Shown: positions 1 through 8,122, counted from the first letter of the stretch. The stretch: DNA of 64,000 nucleotides from Mesorhizobium sp. ES1-1 (GCF_020164785.1 NZ_JAIUGX010000014.1:62001-126000); one strand, 5' to 3'. The notes: generated from the letters alone by a model not told the origin. Program-made: numbers and translations.

Positions 1-327
1 CTGCCAGACTGCCAAGATGTCGAGCGGGTGGGCGAGGTAGCGCGCCAGATCATAGAACAGGACATAGCCAGTGCGACCGCCAAGGACGACGCCGATGGCG
101 GCCCAGACAATGAAATCATCGAGGTCCTCGGGCTTCATCGGCGCAACGCCGCCTGGCCACAATGTCGCATTGGCGGCGAGCCGCTTGGCGTACCACCAGG
201 CAAACAGGATGCCGACGATGTAGCCGACGCCGTACCAGTGCACCGCCAGCGGCCCGATCTGGACCAGGATCGGGTTGATGTTGGGAAAGCCCAGGGAGGC
301 CAGCGGCAGCAGCAAATAGTCGTTCAA
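1..327 (-). CDS. lgt: Prolipoprotein diacylglyceryl transferase, N-terminal part (runs off the window)
   Basis: Integral inner-membrane enzyme that moves diacylglycerol from phosphatidylglycerol onto the lipobox cysteine of prolipoproteins, the first step of lipoprotein maturation. About 109 residues are present. The translated stretch has the Lgt N-terminal landmarks FPNINP, GPLAVHWYGVGYIVG and GGRTGYVLFYD, with hydrophobic helices matching the first membrane segments. The rest of the gene lies left of base 1. The start is taken as TTG at 327, because no ATG or GTG precedes the conserved N-terminus in frame; only a weak purine stretch lies upstream. The gene is transcribed away from the small gene at 894. 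Confidence 0.9.
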   Translation of the reverse strand, partial: MNDYLLLPLASLGFPNINPILVQIGPLAVHWYGVGYIVGILFAWWYAKRLAANATLWPGGVAPMKPEDLDDFIVWAAIGVVLGGRTGYVLFYDLARYLAHPLDILAVWQ

Positions 328-459
328 CGGGGACTCTCGGGTTACGAAGCGCCTTCGGGCGCGGACCATGCGGCAGGGTTTTGACGTGGTCAAGGCGCGG
401 TGGCTGTCCGTTAGGTGTTGGACAGCACCGGCGTTGCGGGCCAGCCTATTGAGGCGAGC

Positions 460-693
460 TCAATCCTTGGCGGCCACCACTCGGCGCAACGCGTCGTTGA
501 TCCTGTCCTGCCAACCAGGACCGTCTTCCTGGAAATGGTCCAGCACGGCGCGGTCGATCCTGATCGAGACAAGCTCGCGCACGTTCGGCGCGGATGAGGG
601 TTCGCGGAGCGGGGCCAGTGGTTTCTTGGCCGGCTTGAAGGCAGCTTCTGCTGCTGCCATCGGATCTGTCGGTCGGCGCGGCGGCGTTGCCAT
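460..693 (-). CDS. BrnA-type antitoxin domain protein, orphan
   Basis: A 77-residue protein whose C-terminal half (about residues 40-72: VSIRIDRAVLDHFQEDGPGW followed by QDRINDALRRVV) matches the ribbon-helix-helix-like domain of BrnA antitoxins. BrnA normally neutralises the RelE-fold toxin BrnT and represses its own promoter. The N-terminal half is Pro/Ala/Lys-rich and unstructured. The ATG at 693 was chosen because AGGAT lies just upstream, although the frame stays open to 795. No BrnT-like toxin gene adjoins it: the left neighbour is lgt and the right one a UbiK-like gene. It may be a solitary DNA-binding protein of this fold, which is common in rhizobia. Family fairly sure, toxin-antitoxin role doubtful. 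Confidence 0.75.
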   Translation of the reverse strand: MATPPRRPTDPMAAAEAAFKPAKKPLAPLREPSSAPNVRELVSIRIDRAVLDHFQEDGPGWQDRINDALRRVVAAKD

Positions 694-893
694 TGGCGAA
701 TCCTGACTGAAGTGCTTGCGAGAGACCAGATGTCGAAACGATAGGCGATCGGTGCCATCGAGTACAGTTAGAGACAGTCTGCGCACATCGTCCAATGATG
801 CGCCATAGCAACGCAGATGCGGGCCGAGCCCTCAACGTTCTTGCATTCCGCGCACGGCGCCACTACGTCATTTCAAGCAAGCGAGGATTTGCC

Positions 894-1196
894 ATGTCGA
901 CCGGACCGAACCGCATTCTCGATGAATTCGCCAAGCTGATGACCGACGCGGCCGGGGCCGCGCAGGGCGTTCGCCGCGAGGTGGAGACCGCGTTCAAGGG
1001 ACAGGCCGAGCGGATCCTCAACACGATGGACGTGGTGCAGCGCGAGGAGTTCGAGGCCGCGCGCGAGATGGCCGCCAAGGCACGCGACGAGAATGGCCGG
1101 CTTGCTGCCCGCATCGACGCGCTGGAAGCGAAGATCGCCTACCTTACCGGCAACGGCACGCCGGACGCGACGGCAACGCCCGGCGCAAAAAAATAA
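894..1196 (+). CDS. BMFP / UbiK-family accessory protein
   Basis: A 100-residue coiled-coil protein of the DUF526/BMFP family (YqiC, UbiK). In enterobacteria UbiK binds UbiJ and lipid and assists ubiquinone biosynthesis; other members have been studied as membrane-fusogenic proteins. The sequence shows an N-terminal amphipathic helix (ILDEFAKLMTDAAGAAQGVR) and a C-terminal heptad coiled coil (ENGRLAARIDALEAKIAYLTG), the usual BMFP order, then an Ala/Thr/Pro/Lys tail. The ATG at 894 is preceded by GAGG at good spacing; the longer in-frame ORF from 795 has no such site. It is divergent from the BrnA-like gene and lgt. Family clear; the ubiquinone role here is inferred from UbiK. Confidence 0.8.
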   Translation: MSTGPNRILDEFAKLMTDAAGAAQGVRREVETAFKGQAERILNTMDVVQREEFEAAREMAAKARDENGRLAARIDALEAKIAYLTGNGTPDATATPGAKK

Positions 1197-1515
1197 TTAT
1201 TAAACTTTTCCACAAAGCCCGATCCTGAAAAGCGCTTTGCCGTGAATCGCTTAACGGCGACGCACGAATCTTTGTGACAGCGGTTTCCACATGCGAATGA
1301 CGCAGTGCGAAGAAATGGGCTGTTCACGCGACTCCCGATCAATAGACTGAATTTGTTGCATGATTCGGAGCAGGGTCATGCGACCGGGCGGTGGGTCCGG
1401 TCTAGGGTCTTGTGTCGAGAAGTCCTGGCCGTCCGAGTTCAAGACAAGATTGTTCGTTGTGTGTGCCCTCCCGCGGAGCGTGTGGCGGCGCTCCTTAGAA
1501 CACAGGAAGCATTCC
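1197..1515. other. 319-base non-coding gap
   Basis: Separates the UbiK-like gene from the ybjN-type gene. It begins AT-rich, then holds short imperfect inverted repeats such as GCCGT (1239-1243) with ACGGC (1254-1258). No convincing small ORF, terminator with a T-tract or clean promoter is visible. The region presumably carries the promoter of the gene at 1516. Confidence 0.4.
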
Positions 1516-2016
1516 ATGGAACTTCTCGAACTCGAAATGTCCCGCGAAATTCATCCGGTGGATGTCATCGAGCAGGTCGCGCACAACAATGACTGGTCCT
1601 TCGAGCGGGCCGGGGATGACGAGATATCGATCTCGGTCGCCGGAAGCTGGACCGACTACCATGTCTCCTTCTCGTGGATGGAGGATTTCGAGGCCCTGCA
1701 TCTAGCCTGCGCCTTCGACATCAAGGTGCCGGAGGCCCGCGCCCTGGAGGTGATGCGGCTCCTGTCGCTGATCAACGAGCAGATGCTGTTCGGCCATTTC
1801 GACCTTTGGGAGCAGGAAGGCGCGATCATGTTCCGCCAGTCGCTGCTGTTGGCAGGCGGGGTCGAGCCTTCGAGCCAGCAGGTCGAGGTGCTGCTGTCGT
1901 CGGCGCTCGAAGCCTGTGAATGCTATTTCCAGGCTTTCCAGTTCGTCGTCTGGTCGGGAACGTCGGCCAAGGACGCGCTGGCCGGGGTGCTGTTCGAGAC
2001 CCACGGCAACGCCTGA
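1516..2016 (+). CDS. YbjN-domain protein
   Basis: A 166-residue acidic cytoplasmic protein of the YbjN family, whose fold resembles type III secretion chaperones. Recognisable stretches are HPVDVIEQVAHNNDWSFERA, the WTDYHVSFSW strand region and the helical C-terminal half with FQFVVWSG near the end. Its role in alphaproteobacteria is not settled. The ATG at 1516 sits behind AGGAAG at 1503-1508; the frame is open upstream to 1360 without a comparable site. csaA follows after 12 bases, so the two are probably co-transcribed. From memory, many rhizobial genomes have proC next to this gene; there is no room for it here. Confidence 0.85.
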   Translation: MELLELEMSREIHPVDVIEQVAHNNDWSFERAGDDEISISVAGSWTDYHVSFSWMEDFEALHLACAFDIKVPEARALEVMRLLSLINEQMLFGHFDLWEQEGAIMFRQSLLLAGGVEPSSQQVEVLLSSALEACECYFQAFQFVVWSGTSAKDALAGVLFETHGNA

Positions 2017-2028
2017 GCAGGAGGACGG

Positions 2029-2388
2029 ATGAGTTCGAGCGCCGAGCGCAAGCCCGAGATCAGTTTTGCCGACTTCGATCGTGTCGACATCCGCGCCGGC
2101 ACGATCGTCGAAGCCGAACCCTTTCCACAGGCGCGCAAGCCGGCATTCAAGCTGAAGATCGATTTCGGGCCCGGCATCGGCATCAAGAAATCGTCCGCGC
2201 AGATCACCAAATACTATGCGCCGGAGACTTTGATCGGTCGGCAGGTATTCGCGGTGGTCAATTTTCCGCCCCGCCAGATCGGGCCGTTCATGTCTGAAGT
2301 GCTGACGCTCGGTTTCCCCGACGAGGAGGGCGCCGTGGTGTTGGGCGCGATCGAGCGCAGGGTGCCGGACGGCGGCAGGCTTTTTTAG
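2029..2388 (+). CDS. csaA: CsaA-type tRNA-binding protein
   Basis: A 119-residue single-domain protein of the tRNA-binding (EMAP-II / Trbp111) OB-fold family. CsaA was described as a secretion-related chaperone and binds tRNA as a dimer. The diagnostic CsaA sequence is present: FADFDRVDIRAGTIVEAEPF near residues 13-32, IGIKKSSAQITKYY in the middle, and the VVNFPPRQIGPFMSEVLTLG signature around residues 76-95. The length equals the family norm. It starts 12 bases after the ybjN-type stop, with GCAGGAGG immediately upstream as its ribosome-binding site. Confidence 0.92.
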   Translation: MSSSAERKPEISFADFDRVDIRAGTIVEAEPFPQARKPAFKLKIDFGPGIGIKKSSAQITKYYAPETLIGRQVFAVVNFPPRQIGPFMSEVLTLGFPDEEGAVVLGAIERRVPDGGRLF

Positions 2389-2420
2389 CCGGGGCAGCGA
2401 CAGCTACGCCGGACCTGACG

Positions 2421-3443
2421 TTACGCCGCCAGCTTGCGGGTCTTGCCGAGCGCTTCGTCGACCGCGTCCAGGAACATCTCGGCGCATGCCTTCCAGCTGT
2501 AGCGCATGGCGCGCTCGCGCGCCTGCGCGCGGTCGATGCCGAGAGCGGCGAGCGACGCCTCACGCAGGTCGTTGGACACCGCGCCGCCGACGCCGTCACC
2601 CACAATGTCGATCGGACCCGTCACCGGATAGCCGGCGACAGGCGTGCCGCTGGCCAGCGCCTCGATGATGACGTTGCCGAAAGTGTCGGTGCGGCTGGGG
2701 AAGACGAAGACATCGGCCGAGGCATAGATCTCGGCCAGTTCATCATTGGACCGGTGGCCAAGGAAATGCGCCTCAGGGTATCTCGCCTTCAGCTTGGCGA
2801 GTTCCGGTCCCTCGCCGACAATCACTTTGATGCCGGGCAGGTCGAGGTCGAGGAAGGCGGACAGGTTCTTCTCGATGGCAACGCGGCCGACGCACAGGAA
2901 GATCGGACTTGGCAGGCCGAGGTCCTTCTTCTTCTCGGGCCGGAAATGCTCGGTATCGACGCCACGCGTCCAGGGCCTCAGCTTGTTGAAGCCACGCGCG
3001 GAAAGGTCGTCGGCGAGCGATTGGGTGGAGACCAGCGTGCCCTGGCCGGAATTGTGGAAATCGCGCAGCCAGCGATAGGTCCAGCTTTCCGGCACGGGCA
3101 GCCGGGCGCTGAGATATTCGGGGAACCGCGTGTGGTAGCTGGTGGTGAAGGGCCGGCCGGCATTGCGGCAATAGCGCCGCGCCATGACGCCAAGCGGGCC
3201 TTCCGTGACGATGTGGATGTGGTCGGCGTTGCCGGCCTCGATGAGCCGCGCGACGTTCCCGGGCGTGGTCAGCGCCAGCCTTATATCGGGGTAGGTCGGC
3301 AAGGGCAGCGTTCGAAACATATTGGGCGTCAGGTAATCCACCGCGATGTCGAAGGATTTCAGCGTTTCGGTGAGACGCTCCAGCGTGTGGACGACGCCAT
3401 TGACCTGGGGGCGCCAGGCGTCGGTGACCATCAGGATGCGCAT
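2421..3443 (-). CDS. GT4-family glycosyltransferase (mannosyltransferase-like)
   Basis: A 340-residue cytosolic or peripheral glycosyltransferase with the two-Rossmann-domain GT-B fold. It opens with MRILMVTDAWRPQVNGVVHT, the GT4 N-terminal signature whose glycine-rich turn binds the acceptor. The donor-binding domain has GRVAIEKN and the retaining motif around SRTDTFGNVIIEALASGTPV, with the E-x7-E pattern. Closest remembered relatives are GDP-mannose-dependent alpha-mannosyltransferases (MgtA/PimB-like), so a membrane glycolipid or polysaccharide acceptor is plausible but not shown. The ATG at 3443 is preceded by AGAAGG; the in-frame extension to 3611 lacks a site. It is downstream of, and may follow, the kinase gene at 3661. 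Confidence 0.85.
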   Translation of the reverse strand: MRILMVTDAWRPQVNGVVHTLERLTETLKSFDIAVDYLTPNMFRTLPLPTYPDIRLALTTPGNVARLIEAGNADHIHIVTEGPLGVMARRYCRNAGRPFTTSYHTRFPEYLSARLPVPESWTYRWLRDFHNSGQGTLVSTQSLADDLSARGFNKLRPWTRGVDTEHFRPEKKKDLGLPSPIFLCVGRVAIEKNLSAFLDLDLPGIKVIVGEGPELAKLKARYPEAHFLGHRSNDELAEIYASADVFVFPSRTDTFGNVIIEALASGTPVAGYPVTGPIDIVGDGVGGAVSNDLREASLAALGIDRAQARERAMRYSWKACAEMFLDAVDEALGKTRKLAA

Positions 3444-3660
3444 GGCGGCCTTCTGCCAGAACGGTCTGGGGTGGTGTTGAGGCGATGCCGGAACGGCGAC
3501 CAGCTTGCGGCTTTCGCTTCGCTCCAGCGCACCCGGGCGGGCCAGGGGTCGAAGTGAGGCGGCAGGGCCGAATCGATTGTTGTCGCGCGCTTCATGCGCG
3601 CTCTTCACCATGGTTTCATGACGGGCGGATGAAGCCTCGGCTCAGTCAAGGCGGCTTGCG

Positions 3661-5076
3661 TCAGGCCGGGACCTTGATCACCGCCCGCAGGCCGCCGAGC
3701 GGACTGTCACCGAGCGTGATGTCGCCGCCATGGCTGCGGGCGATGTCGCGGGCAATCGACAGGCCGAGGCCTGTGCCGCTGGCATCGAGGTTGCGGGCCT
3801 CATCGAGACGCACGAAGGGTTTGAACACGTCTTCTCTGCGGTCGGCCGGAATGCCCGGACCGTCATCGTCGATGGTGACCAGAAGCGAGCCGCGACCGTG
3901 CGTGGCGTTGACCTCGATCGTCTTGGCATAGCGGAAGGCGTTGCCGATGACGTTGGACATCAGCCGGGCAAAAGCGTTCGGCCTGACATGCACGTCGCGG
4001 TCCCCGGAGAGCGTCGTCGACAGCTTGCGCTTGCGCAGCCTGGCTTCCTCGCCGAGCTTCTGGAAATAGACCTCGAGGTCGAAGCGCCCCGCATCTTCCG
4101 AGGCCTCGCCGCGAGCGAAGGCGAGATAGCCCTCCAGCATCGACTGCATGTCATCGATGTCCTGGTCCATCGCCGCCTTGGTCTCGGCCTTGCCGCCGGT
4201 CAGCGCCAGCTGCAGCTTGAAGCGGGTGAGGATGGTCCTGAGGTCATGGCTGACGCCGGTCAGCATGGCGGTCCGCTGGTCGATCTGGCGCTCGATGCGC
4301 TCGCGCATCTGGATGAAGGCAAAACCTGCGCGGCGGACTTCCTCTGCCCCGCGCGGCCGGAAATCGCGTGGCATCGGCCGGCCCTTGCCGAAGCTTTCTG
4401 CGGCCTCGGCCAATGTCAGGATCGGCCGGATCTGGTTGCGCAGGAAGGGGATGGCGATCATCAGCAGCACCAGCGATGTGCCGACCATCCAGATCAGGAA
4501 GATGTGGGTGTTCGAGGCATAGGCCTGACTGCGGCGCACGAAGACGCGCAGCACCTTGTTCTCAAGCTGGACGCGCACCTCCACCATGTTGGAATTGCCG
4601 ACCGTGTCGATCCAGAACGGCCGGTTTATCTGCCTCGTGATCTCCGACGACAGGGCCTCGTCGAGAATGGAGAAGAAGGGCTTTGGCCCTGGCGGCGGCA
4701 GCGGGTCGGGCGGCAACAGGTCGATCTTCAGCTGCACGCGGTCCTGCGCGATGCGGATGATGTTGGCGTAGTCGGCGTCGTGCGGATAGGTCTCGATCAG
4801 GTCGATGATGGCCGCGATGTCGCTTACGGTGGCTTGCGACAGCCGCTGCGTGACGGTCGCCCAATGACGTTCCATGAAGACGAAGGCGACGACCGATTGC
4901 AGCATGATCATCGGCGCGATGACGATGATCAGCGAGCGGGCATAGAGCCGCTTCGGCATGTATAGGGAAACCAGACGCCAGAACCGGTTCCAGGCGCGCG
5001 GCACCGCCCTCAGCGCCCGCGTGGCGCGTGCGCTCAGGCCGTCATTGCCCTGCTGTTGCAGTTCCGTCGTCGCCAT
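3661..5076 (-). CDS. EnvZ-type membrane sensor histidine kinase
   Basis: A 471-residue inner-membrane kinase paired with the response regulator encoded 48 bases upstream. Membrane helices lie at about residues 48-68 and 192-212, enclosing a roughly 120-residue periplasmic sensor rich in Pro around residues 121-133. HAMP follows. The H-box GVSHDLRT has the phospho-acceptor His near residue 277. The N-box (SNVIGNAFRYA, about 374-384), G1 (DDGPGIP, about 404-410), F-box (FKPFVR) and G2 (GTGLGLSI, about 434-441) are all intact. The ligand is unknown. The start is supported by AAGAG upstream. The operon reads MarR, regulator, kinase. Confidence 0.93.
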   Translation of the reverse strand: MATTELQQQGNDGLSARATRALRAVPRAWNRFWRLVSLYMPKRLYARSLIIVIAPMIMLQSVVAFVFMERHWATVTQRLSQATVSDIAAIIDLIETYPHDADYANIIRIAQDRVQLKIDLLPPDPLPPPGPKPFFSILDEALSSEITRQINRPFWIDTVGNSNMVEVRVQLENKVLRVFVRRSQAYASNTHIFLIWMVGTSLVLLMIAIPFLRNQIRPILTLAEAAESFGKGRPMPRDFRPRGAEEVRRAGFAFIQMRERIERQIDQRTAMLTGVSHDLRTILTRFKLQLALTGGKAETKAAMDQDIDDMQSMLEGYLAFARGEASEDAGRFDLEVYFQKLGEEARLRKRKLSTTLSGDRDVHVRPNAFARLMSNVIGNAFRYAKTIEVNATHGRGSLLVTIDDDGPGIPADRREDVFKPFVRLDEARNLDASGTGLGLSIARDIARSHGGDITLGDSPLGGLRAVIKVPA

Positions 5077-5124
5077 TCGCTCTTTTCGTCACACCGAGGC
5101 CATTCCGTCGGCCCGGGCGGCATT

Positions 5125-5844
5125 CTATTCCACGCTCAACCTATAGCCAATTCCGCGCACCGTCTGCAGCCAGACAGGGTTGGACGGATCGCGCTCGATC
5201 TTGCGCCGCAACCTGTTGATCTGCACGTCGATGGTGCGTTCGCCGACTTCCGAATCATCGCCGACAAGTTCGTGGCGCGGGATCGTCTCGCCCGCACGCG
5301 CGGCGAAGATGGCCAGGATCTCCTGCTCGCGATCGGTCAGCTTGAGCGTCTCGCCGCCGCGCTTCAACTCGCGCCGCGCGATCTGGAAAGTGTAGGGCCC
5401 GAAGACCAGCTGCTCGACCTTCGGCGTGGTCGCCGGGCCACCGCGGCGCAGGATGTTGTTGATGCGCAGGATCAGTTCGCGCGGGTCGAACGGTTTGGGC
5501 AGATAGTCGTCGGCGCCGGCCTCAAGCCCGTTGATGCGGCTGTCGGTCTCCGAGAGCGCCGTCAGCATCAGGATCGGCACGTTCTTTTCGGCGCGCAGCG
5601 ACTTCGTCAGGTCGACGCCGGTTTCGCCCGGCATCATGACGTCGAGCACCAGAAGGTCGAAATCGAGGCCGGAGAGCTTGCGCCTGGCTTCATCGGCATT
5701 GCCGGCAACGGTGACGCGAAAGCCATTCTCGGTCAGATATTGCTTGAGCAGATTGCGGATACGGGTGTCGTCGTCGACAACGAGCAGATGCGGCGCGTCG
5801 TCGTCCGGCGCGGCAGCCTGGTCGATCCTGTCAGTGCTCTCCAT
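5125..5844 (-). CDS. OmpR/PhoB-family response regulator
   Basis: A 239-residue DNA-binding response regulator. The receiver domain has the acidic triad at residues 24-26, the phospho-acceptor Asp near residue 68 (LLVLDVMMPG), Thr near 95 and Lys near 117 (YLPKPF). The C-terminal winged helix ends with QTVRGIGYRL, and recognition-helix residues appear in ERTIDVQINRLRRKIE. The Ala/Asp-rich N-terminus of about 18 residues is slightly longer than usual. Its start codon lies inside the last 14 bases of the MarR gene, with only a weak ribosome-binding site, so translation is probably coupled. It is expected to be phosphorylated by the kinase encoded next. Confidence 0.93.
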   Translation of the reverse strand: MESTDRIDQAAAPDDDAPHLLVVDDDTRIRNLLKQYLTENGFRVTVAGNADEARRKLSGLDFDLLVLDVMMPGETGVDLTKSLRAEKNVPILMLTALSETDSRINGLEAGADDYLPKPFDPRELILRINNILRRGGPATTPKVEQLVFGPYTFQIARRELKRGGETLKLTDREQEILAIFAARAGETIPRHELVGDDSEVGERTIDVQINRLRRKIERDPSNPVWLQTVRGIGYRLSVE

Positions 5845-6364
5845 GGTTTTTCCCCGACATTTTTGCCGATCCGACGTCGATCTGCGCCCTCAGTTCCGGA
5901 TTGACCATTGCCTCCAGGAAGCGTTCCACCAAGGTTCGTTCGGCTGCTCCGGCATCTTCCAATGCAGCATGGATGCGGCGTGACTGTGGCCGCGCCAGCG
6001 CCAGCGCCAGCGCACGGCCCTTGGCTGTCGGATAGAGCTCACGCTGGCGGCGATCGCGCGGGCCTTGCAATTGCACGACATGGTCGGTGTCGATCAACTG
6101 CTTGAGAACGCGTGCAAGGCTCTGCTTGGTGATCTTCAACACGTCGAGCAGTTCGGCAACGGTCAATCCCGGCCGGCGATTGACGAAATGCAAGACCCGA
6201 TGGTGCGCGCGACCAAAACCATAGTCGGCCAAGATCTGATCCGGATCGGAGGTAAAGTCGCGATAGGCGAAGAAGAACAGTTCGATGATGGCGAAGTCGA
6301 TCCCGTCTTCGACGGACATCGCCGTCCTGATCGGTTTCCCGGCTGCGTGGCGTGAATCCGTCAT
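5831..6364 (-). CDS. MarR-family transcriptional regulator
   Basis: A 177-residue winged-helix regulator. The MarR core spans roughly residues 40-130, with LTVAELLDVLKITKQSLARV as helix-turn-helix and the wing in RDRRQRELYPTAKGRAL. Two adjacent ATGs (6367 and 6364) exist; GGAG upstream is spaced better for the second. It heads a three-gene operon with a two-component system, an arrangement in which a small-molecule-responsive MarR protein could gate expression of the pair. It is divergent from ilvE; an inverted repeat at 6388-6410 is the likely binding site. The effector is unknown. Confidence 0.9.
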   Translation of the reverse strand: MTDSRHAAGKPIRTAMSVEDGIDFAIIELFFFAYRDFTSDPDQILADYGFGRAHHRVLHFVNRRPGLTVAELLDVLKITKQSLARVLKQLIDTDHVVQLQGPRDRRQRELYPTAKGRALALALARPQSRRIHAALEDAGAAERTLVERFLEAMVNPELRAQIDVGSAKMSGKNHGEH

Positions 6365-6387
6365 CATGTCTCCGTGAAAGAGGGATA

Positions 6388-6410
6388 TTATGTCAGTACT
6401 ATTGACGTAA
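6388..6410. promoter_or_regulatory. Candidate MarR operator between marR-type gene and ilvE
   Basis: Imperfect palindrome TTATGTCA - 7 bases - TGACGTAA (7 of 8 positions pair), typical in size and symmetry for MarR dimer sites. It lies 24 bases upstream of the regulator's start. The right arm overlaps TTGACG (6402-6407), which with TAATTT (6425-6430) at 17-base spacing forms a possible rightward promoter for ilvE. Binding would therefore affect both directions. This is inferred from position and symmetry only. Confidence 0.5.
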
Positions 6411-6618
6411 TTTTCCCGCAATGGTAATTTTTGACAAGCTTTTGGGCCGATTGCGAACGAAAAGGCAAGGGGAGCCGGGCTTTCCGGAACTTCCTGAGTT
6501 TGCCACAACCTTGCTGTCGTCCTACGCTCGGGCGGCGGCAGGTCTCAAAACCGGCGGATTGTCCGTCCAGAAACAAGCAACGCATATGATGTACGGGCAG
6601 CGGCCCGCGGGAGGTACC

Positions 6619-7512
6619 ATGGCATCCGTTCCCTTCGACCAACTGGACGGCTTCATCTGGATGAATGGCGAGTTCGTCCAGTGGGGCGAGGCCAAGATCC
6701 ATGTGCTGACTCACGGCCTGCACTATGCCAGCGCGGTGTTCGAGGGTGAACGTGCTTATGGTGGCGAGATATTCAAGCTCAACGAGCACACCGAACGTCT
6801 GCATGAATCGGCGCGCCTGCTCGGCTTCACGATTCCCTACTCCGTGGCCGAACTCAACGACGCGTCCAGCACGCTTTTGAAGAAGCAGGGATTCCAGGAC
6901 GCCTATGTCAGGCCGATCGCCTGGCGCGGCAGCGAACAGATGGGTATTTCGGCGCAGAACAACCGCATCAATTGCGCCATCGCCATCTGGCAGTGGCCGA
7001 GCTATTTCGACCCGGCGCAGAAACTGAAAGGCATCCGGCTGGACATGGCGGAATGGCGCCGGCCCGACCCGCGCACCGCGCCTTCGAAGTCCAAGGCCGC
7101 CGGCCTCTACATGATCTGCACCATGTCCAAGCATGCCGCCGAAGCCAAGGGCTATGCCGACGCGATGATGCTCGACTGGCGTGGCCAGGTGGCGGAAGCG
7201 ACAGGGGCCAACATCTTCTTCGTCAAGGAGGGCAAGATCCATACGCCCAAGCCCGACTGTTTCCTCGACGGCATCACGCGCCGCACGGTTATCGGCCTTG
7301 CCCGGGATCGCGGCCTGGAGGTGATCGAACGCGCCATTATGCCGGAAGAACTGGAAGGTTTCGAACAGTGCTTCCTCACCGGAACGGCTGCGGAAGTAAC
7401 GCCGGTTTCAGAGATCGGACCGTACCGTTTCGAGGTTGGTGACATCGCCAAGAACCTGATGAACGACTATTCCGCAGCCGTTCAGCCCAAGCACGCGATC
7501 GCGGCGGAATAA
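6619..7512 (+). CDS. ilvE: Branched-chain amino acid aminotransferase
   Basis: A 297-residue fold-type IV PLP enzyme that interconverts Leu, Ile and Val with their 2-oxo acids. The Schiff-base lysine is Lys159 in SKSKAAGLY, the same number as in E. coli IlvE. Other family marks are HGLHYASAVFEGERAY near residue 32, the EATGANIFFV phosphate region, DGITRRTVI and CFLTGTAAEVTPV. The ATG at 6619 has GGGAGG at ideal spacing. The open frame reaches back to 6421, but that stretch looks like untranslated leader of about 200 bases. It is divergent from the MarR operon and followed by a hairpin terminator. Confidence 0.95.
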   Translation: MASVPFDQLDGFIWMNGEFVQWGEAKIHVLTHGLHYASAVFEGERAYGGEIFKLNEHTERLHESARLLGFTIPYSVAELNDASSTLLKKQGFQDAYVRPIAWRGSEQMGISAQNNRINCAIAIWQWPSYFDPAQKLKGIRLDMAEWRRPDPRTAPSKSKAAGLYMICTMSKHAAEAKGYADAMMLDWRGQVAEATGANIFFVKEGKIHTPKPDCFLDGITRRTVIGLARDRGLEVIERAIMPEELEGFEQCFLTGTAAEVTPVSEIGPYRFEVGDIAKNLMNDYSAAVQPKHAIAAE

Positions 7513-7538
7513 CAAAGCCAAGTCTTTTCAAGCAGACA

Positions 7539-7563
7539 GGGGCGGTTTTGGCGCCCCCCTTTC
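7539..7563 (+). terminator. Intrinsic terminator after ilvE
   Basis: GGGGCG (7539-7544) and CGCCCC (7552-7557) form a GC-only stem with a 7-base loop, followed by CC and a short T-rich stretch. It lies about 27 bases past the ilvE stop. The T-tract is short, so efficiency is uncertain. Confidence 0.6.
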
Positions 7564-7655
7564 TAGCTGCGTGTTCGCGTATTTGACTTTCCTCCAATTC
7601 GGCGTCTGATGATGCTGTCGGTCCAAGAGGCCGGCATCAGGGAGGGACAGATACT

Positions 7656-7961
7656 ATGGACATGAATACGCTTGTTGCGATCATCGTACAGGTCATCGCG
7701 GGCATCATCGGCGGCCAGGCGGTCGGCGCCGCTCTCAAGCAGGCGGCTCTGGGTCAGTTGCCCAGGATCCTGGGCGGCGCCATCGGCGGCGTGGGCGGCG
7801 CGGCCATCCTGGGAAGCCTGCTTGGCGGTACGGTCGACCCGGCGGCGGCGGCGAGCGGCCTGGGCAGTGCATTGAACCTCAACAACATTGTCGGCGGCGC
7901 CGGCGGCGGCGCCATCCTGACGGGCATTCTTGGCGCTGTCCTGGGCGGCATGAAAAGATAG
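7656..7961 (+). CDS. Small glycine-zipper membrane protein
   Basis: A 101-residue, almost uncharged protein dominated by Gly, Ala, Leu and Ile. An N-terminal hydrophobic helix (TLVAIIVQVIAGIIGGQAVG) is followed by repeated small-residue patterns GGAIGGVGGAAILG and GGAGGGAILTGILG, typical of glycine zippers that pack membrane helices. There is no cleavable signal. Start ATG at 7656 lies behind GGGAGGGAC; an alternative ATG two codons later is possible. It is flanked by terminators, so it is a monocistronic unit. Function unknown; similar short proteins are common in rhizobial genomes. Confidence 0.75.
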   Translation: MDMNTLVAIIVQVIAGIIGGQAVGAALKQAALGQLPRILGGAIGGVGGAAILGSLLGGTVDPAAAASGLGSALNLNNIVGGAGGGAILTGILGAVLGGMKR

Positions 7962-7986
7962 GCCCGACAGTCTCGGGTTTTTTCGA

Positions 7987-8014
7987 ATGGGCGGCTTCGG
8001 CCGCCCATTTTCGT
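7987..8014 (+). terminator. Intrinsic terminator with UUCG tetraloop
   Basis: A perfect 9-bp stem, ATGGGCGGC (7987-7995) with GCCGCCCAT (8000-8008), is closed by the very stable TTCG tetraloop and followed by TTTTCGTT. It ends the small glycine-zipper gene 26 bases upstream. Confidence 0.85.
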
Positions 8015-8122
8015 TGTCGGGACACTGTTTCTGTGTCGGCACAGCAGGCTGTGCGGCATTCGAGGAGTGGACGCGGTTCTCCTGCGTCTCTACATCTCGG
8101 CCCAGACAGCGAAAGGCAAATC

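Noticed and set aside
3730..4965. 411-codon plus-strand ORF
   Set aside because: Antisense of the sensor kinase, whose H, N, G1, F and G2 boxes are intact.
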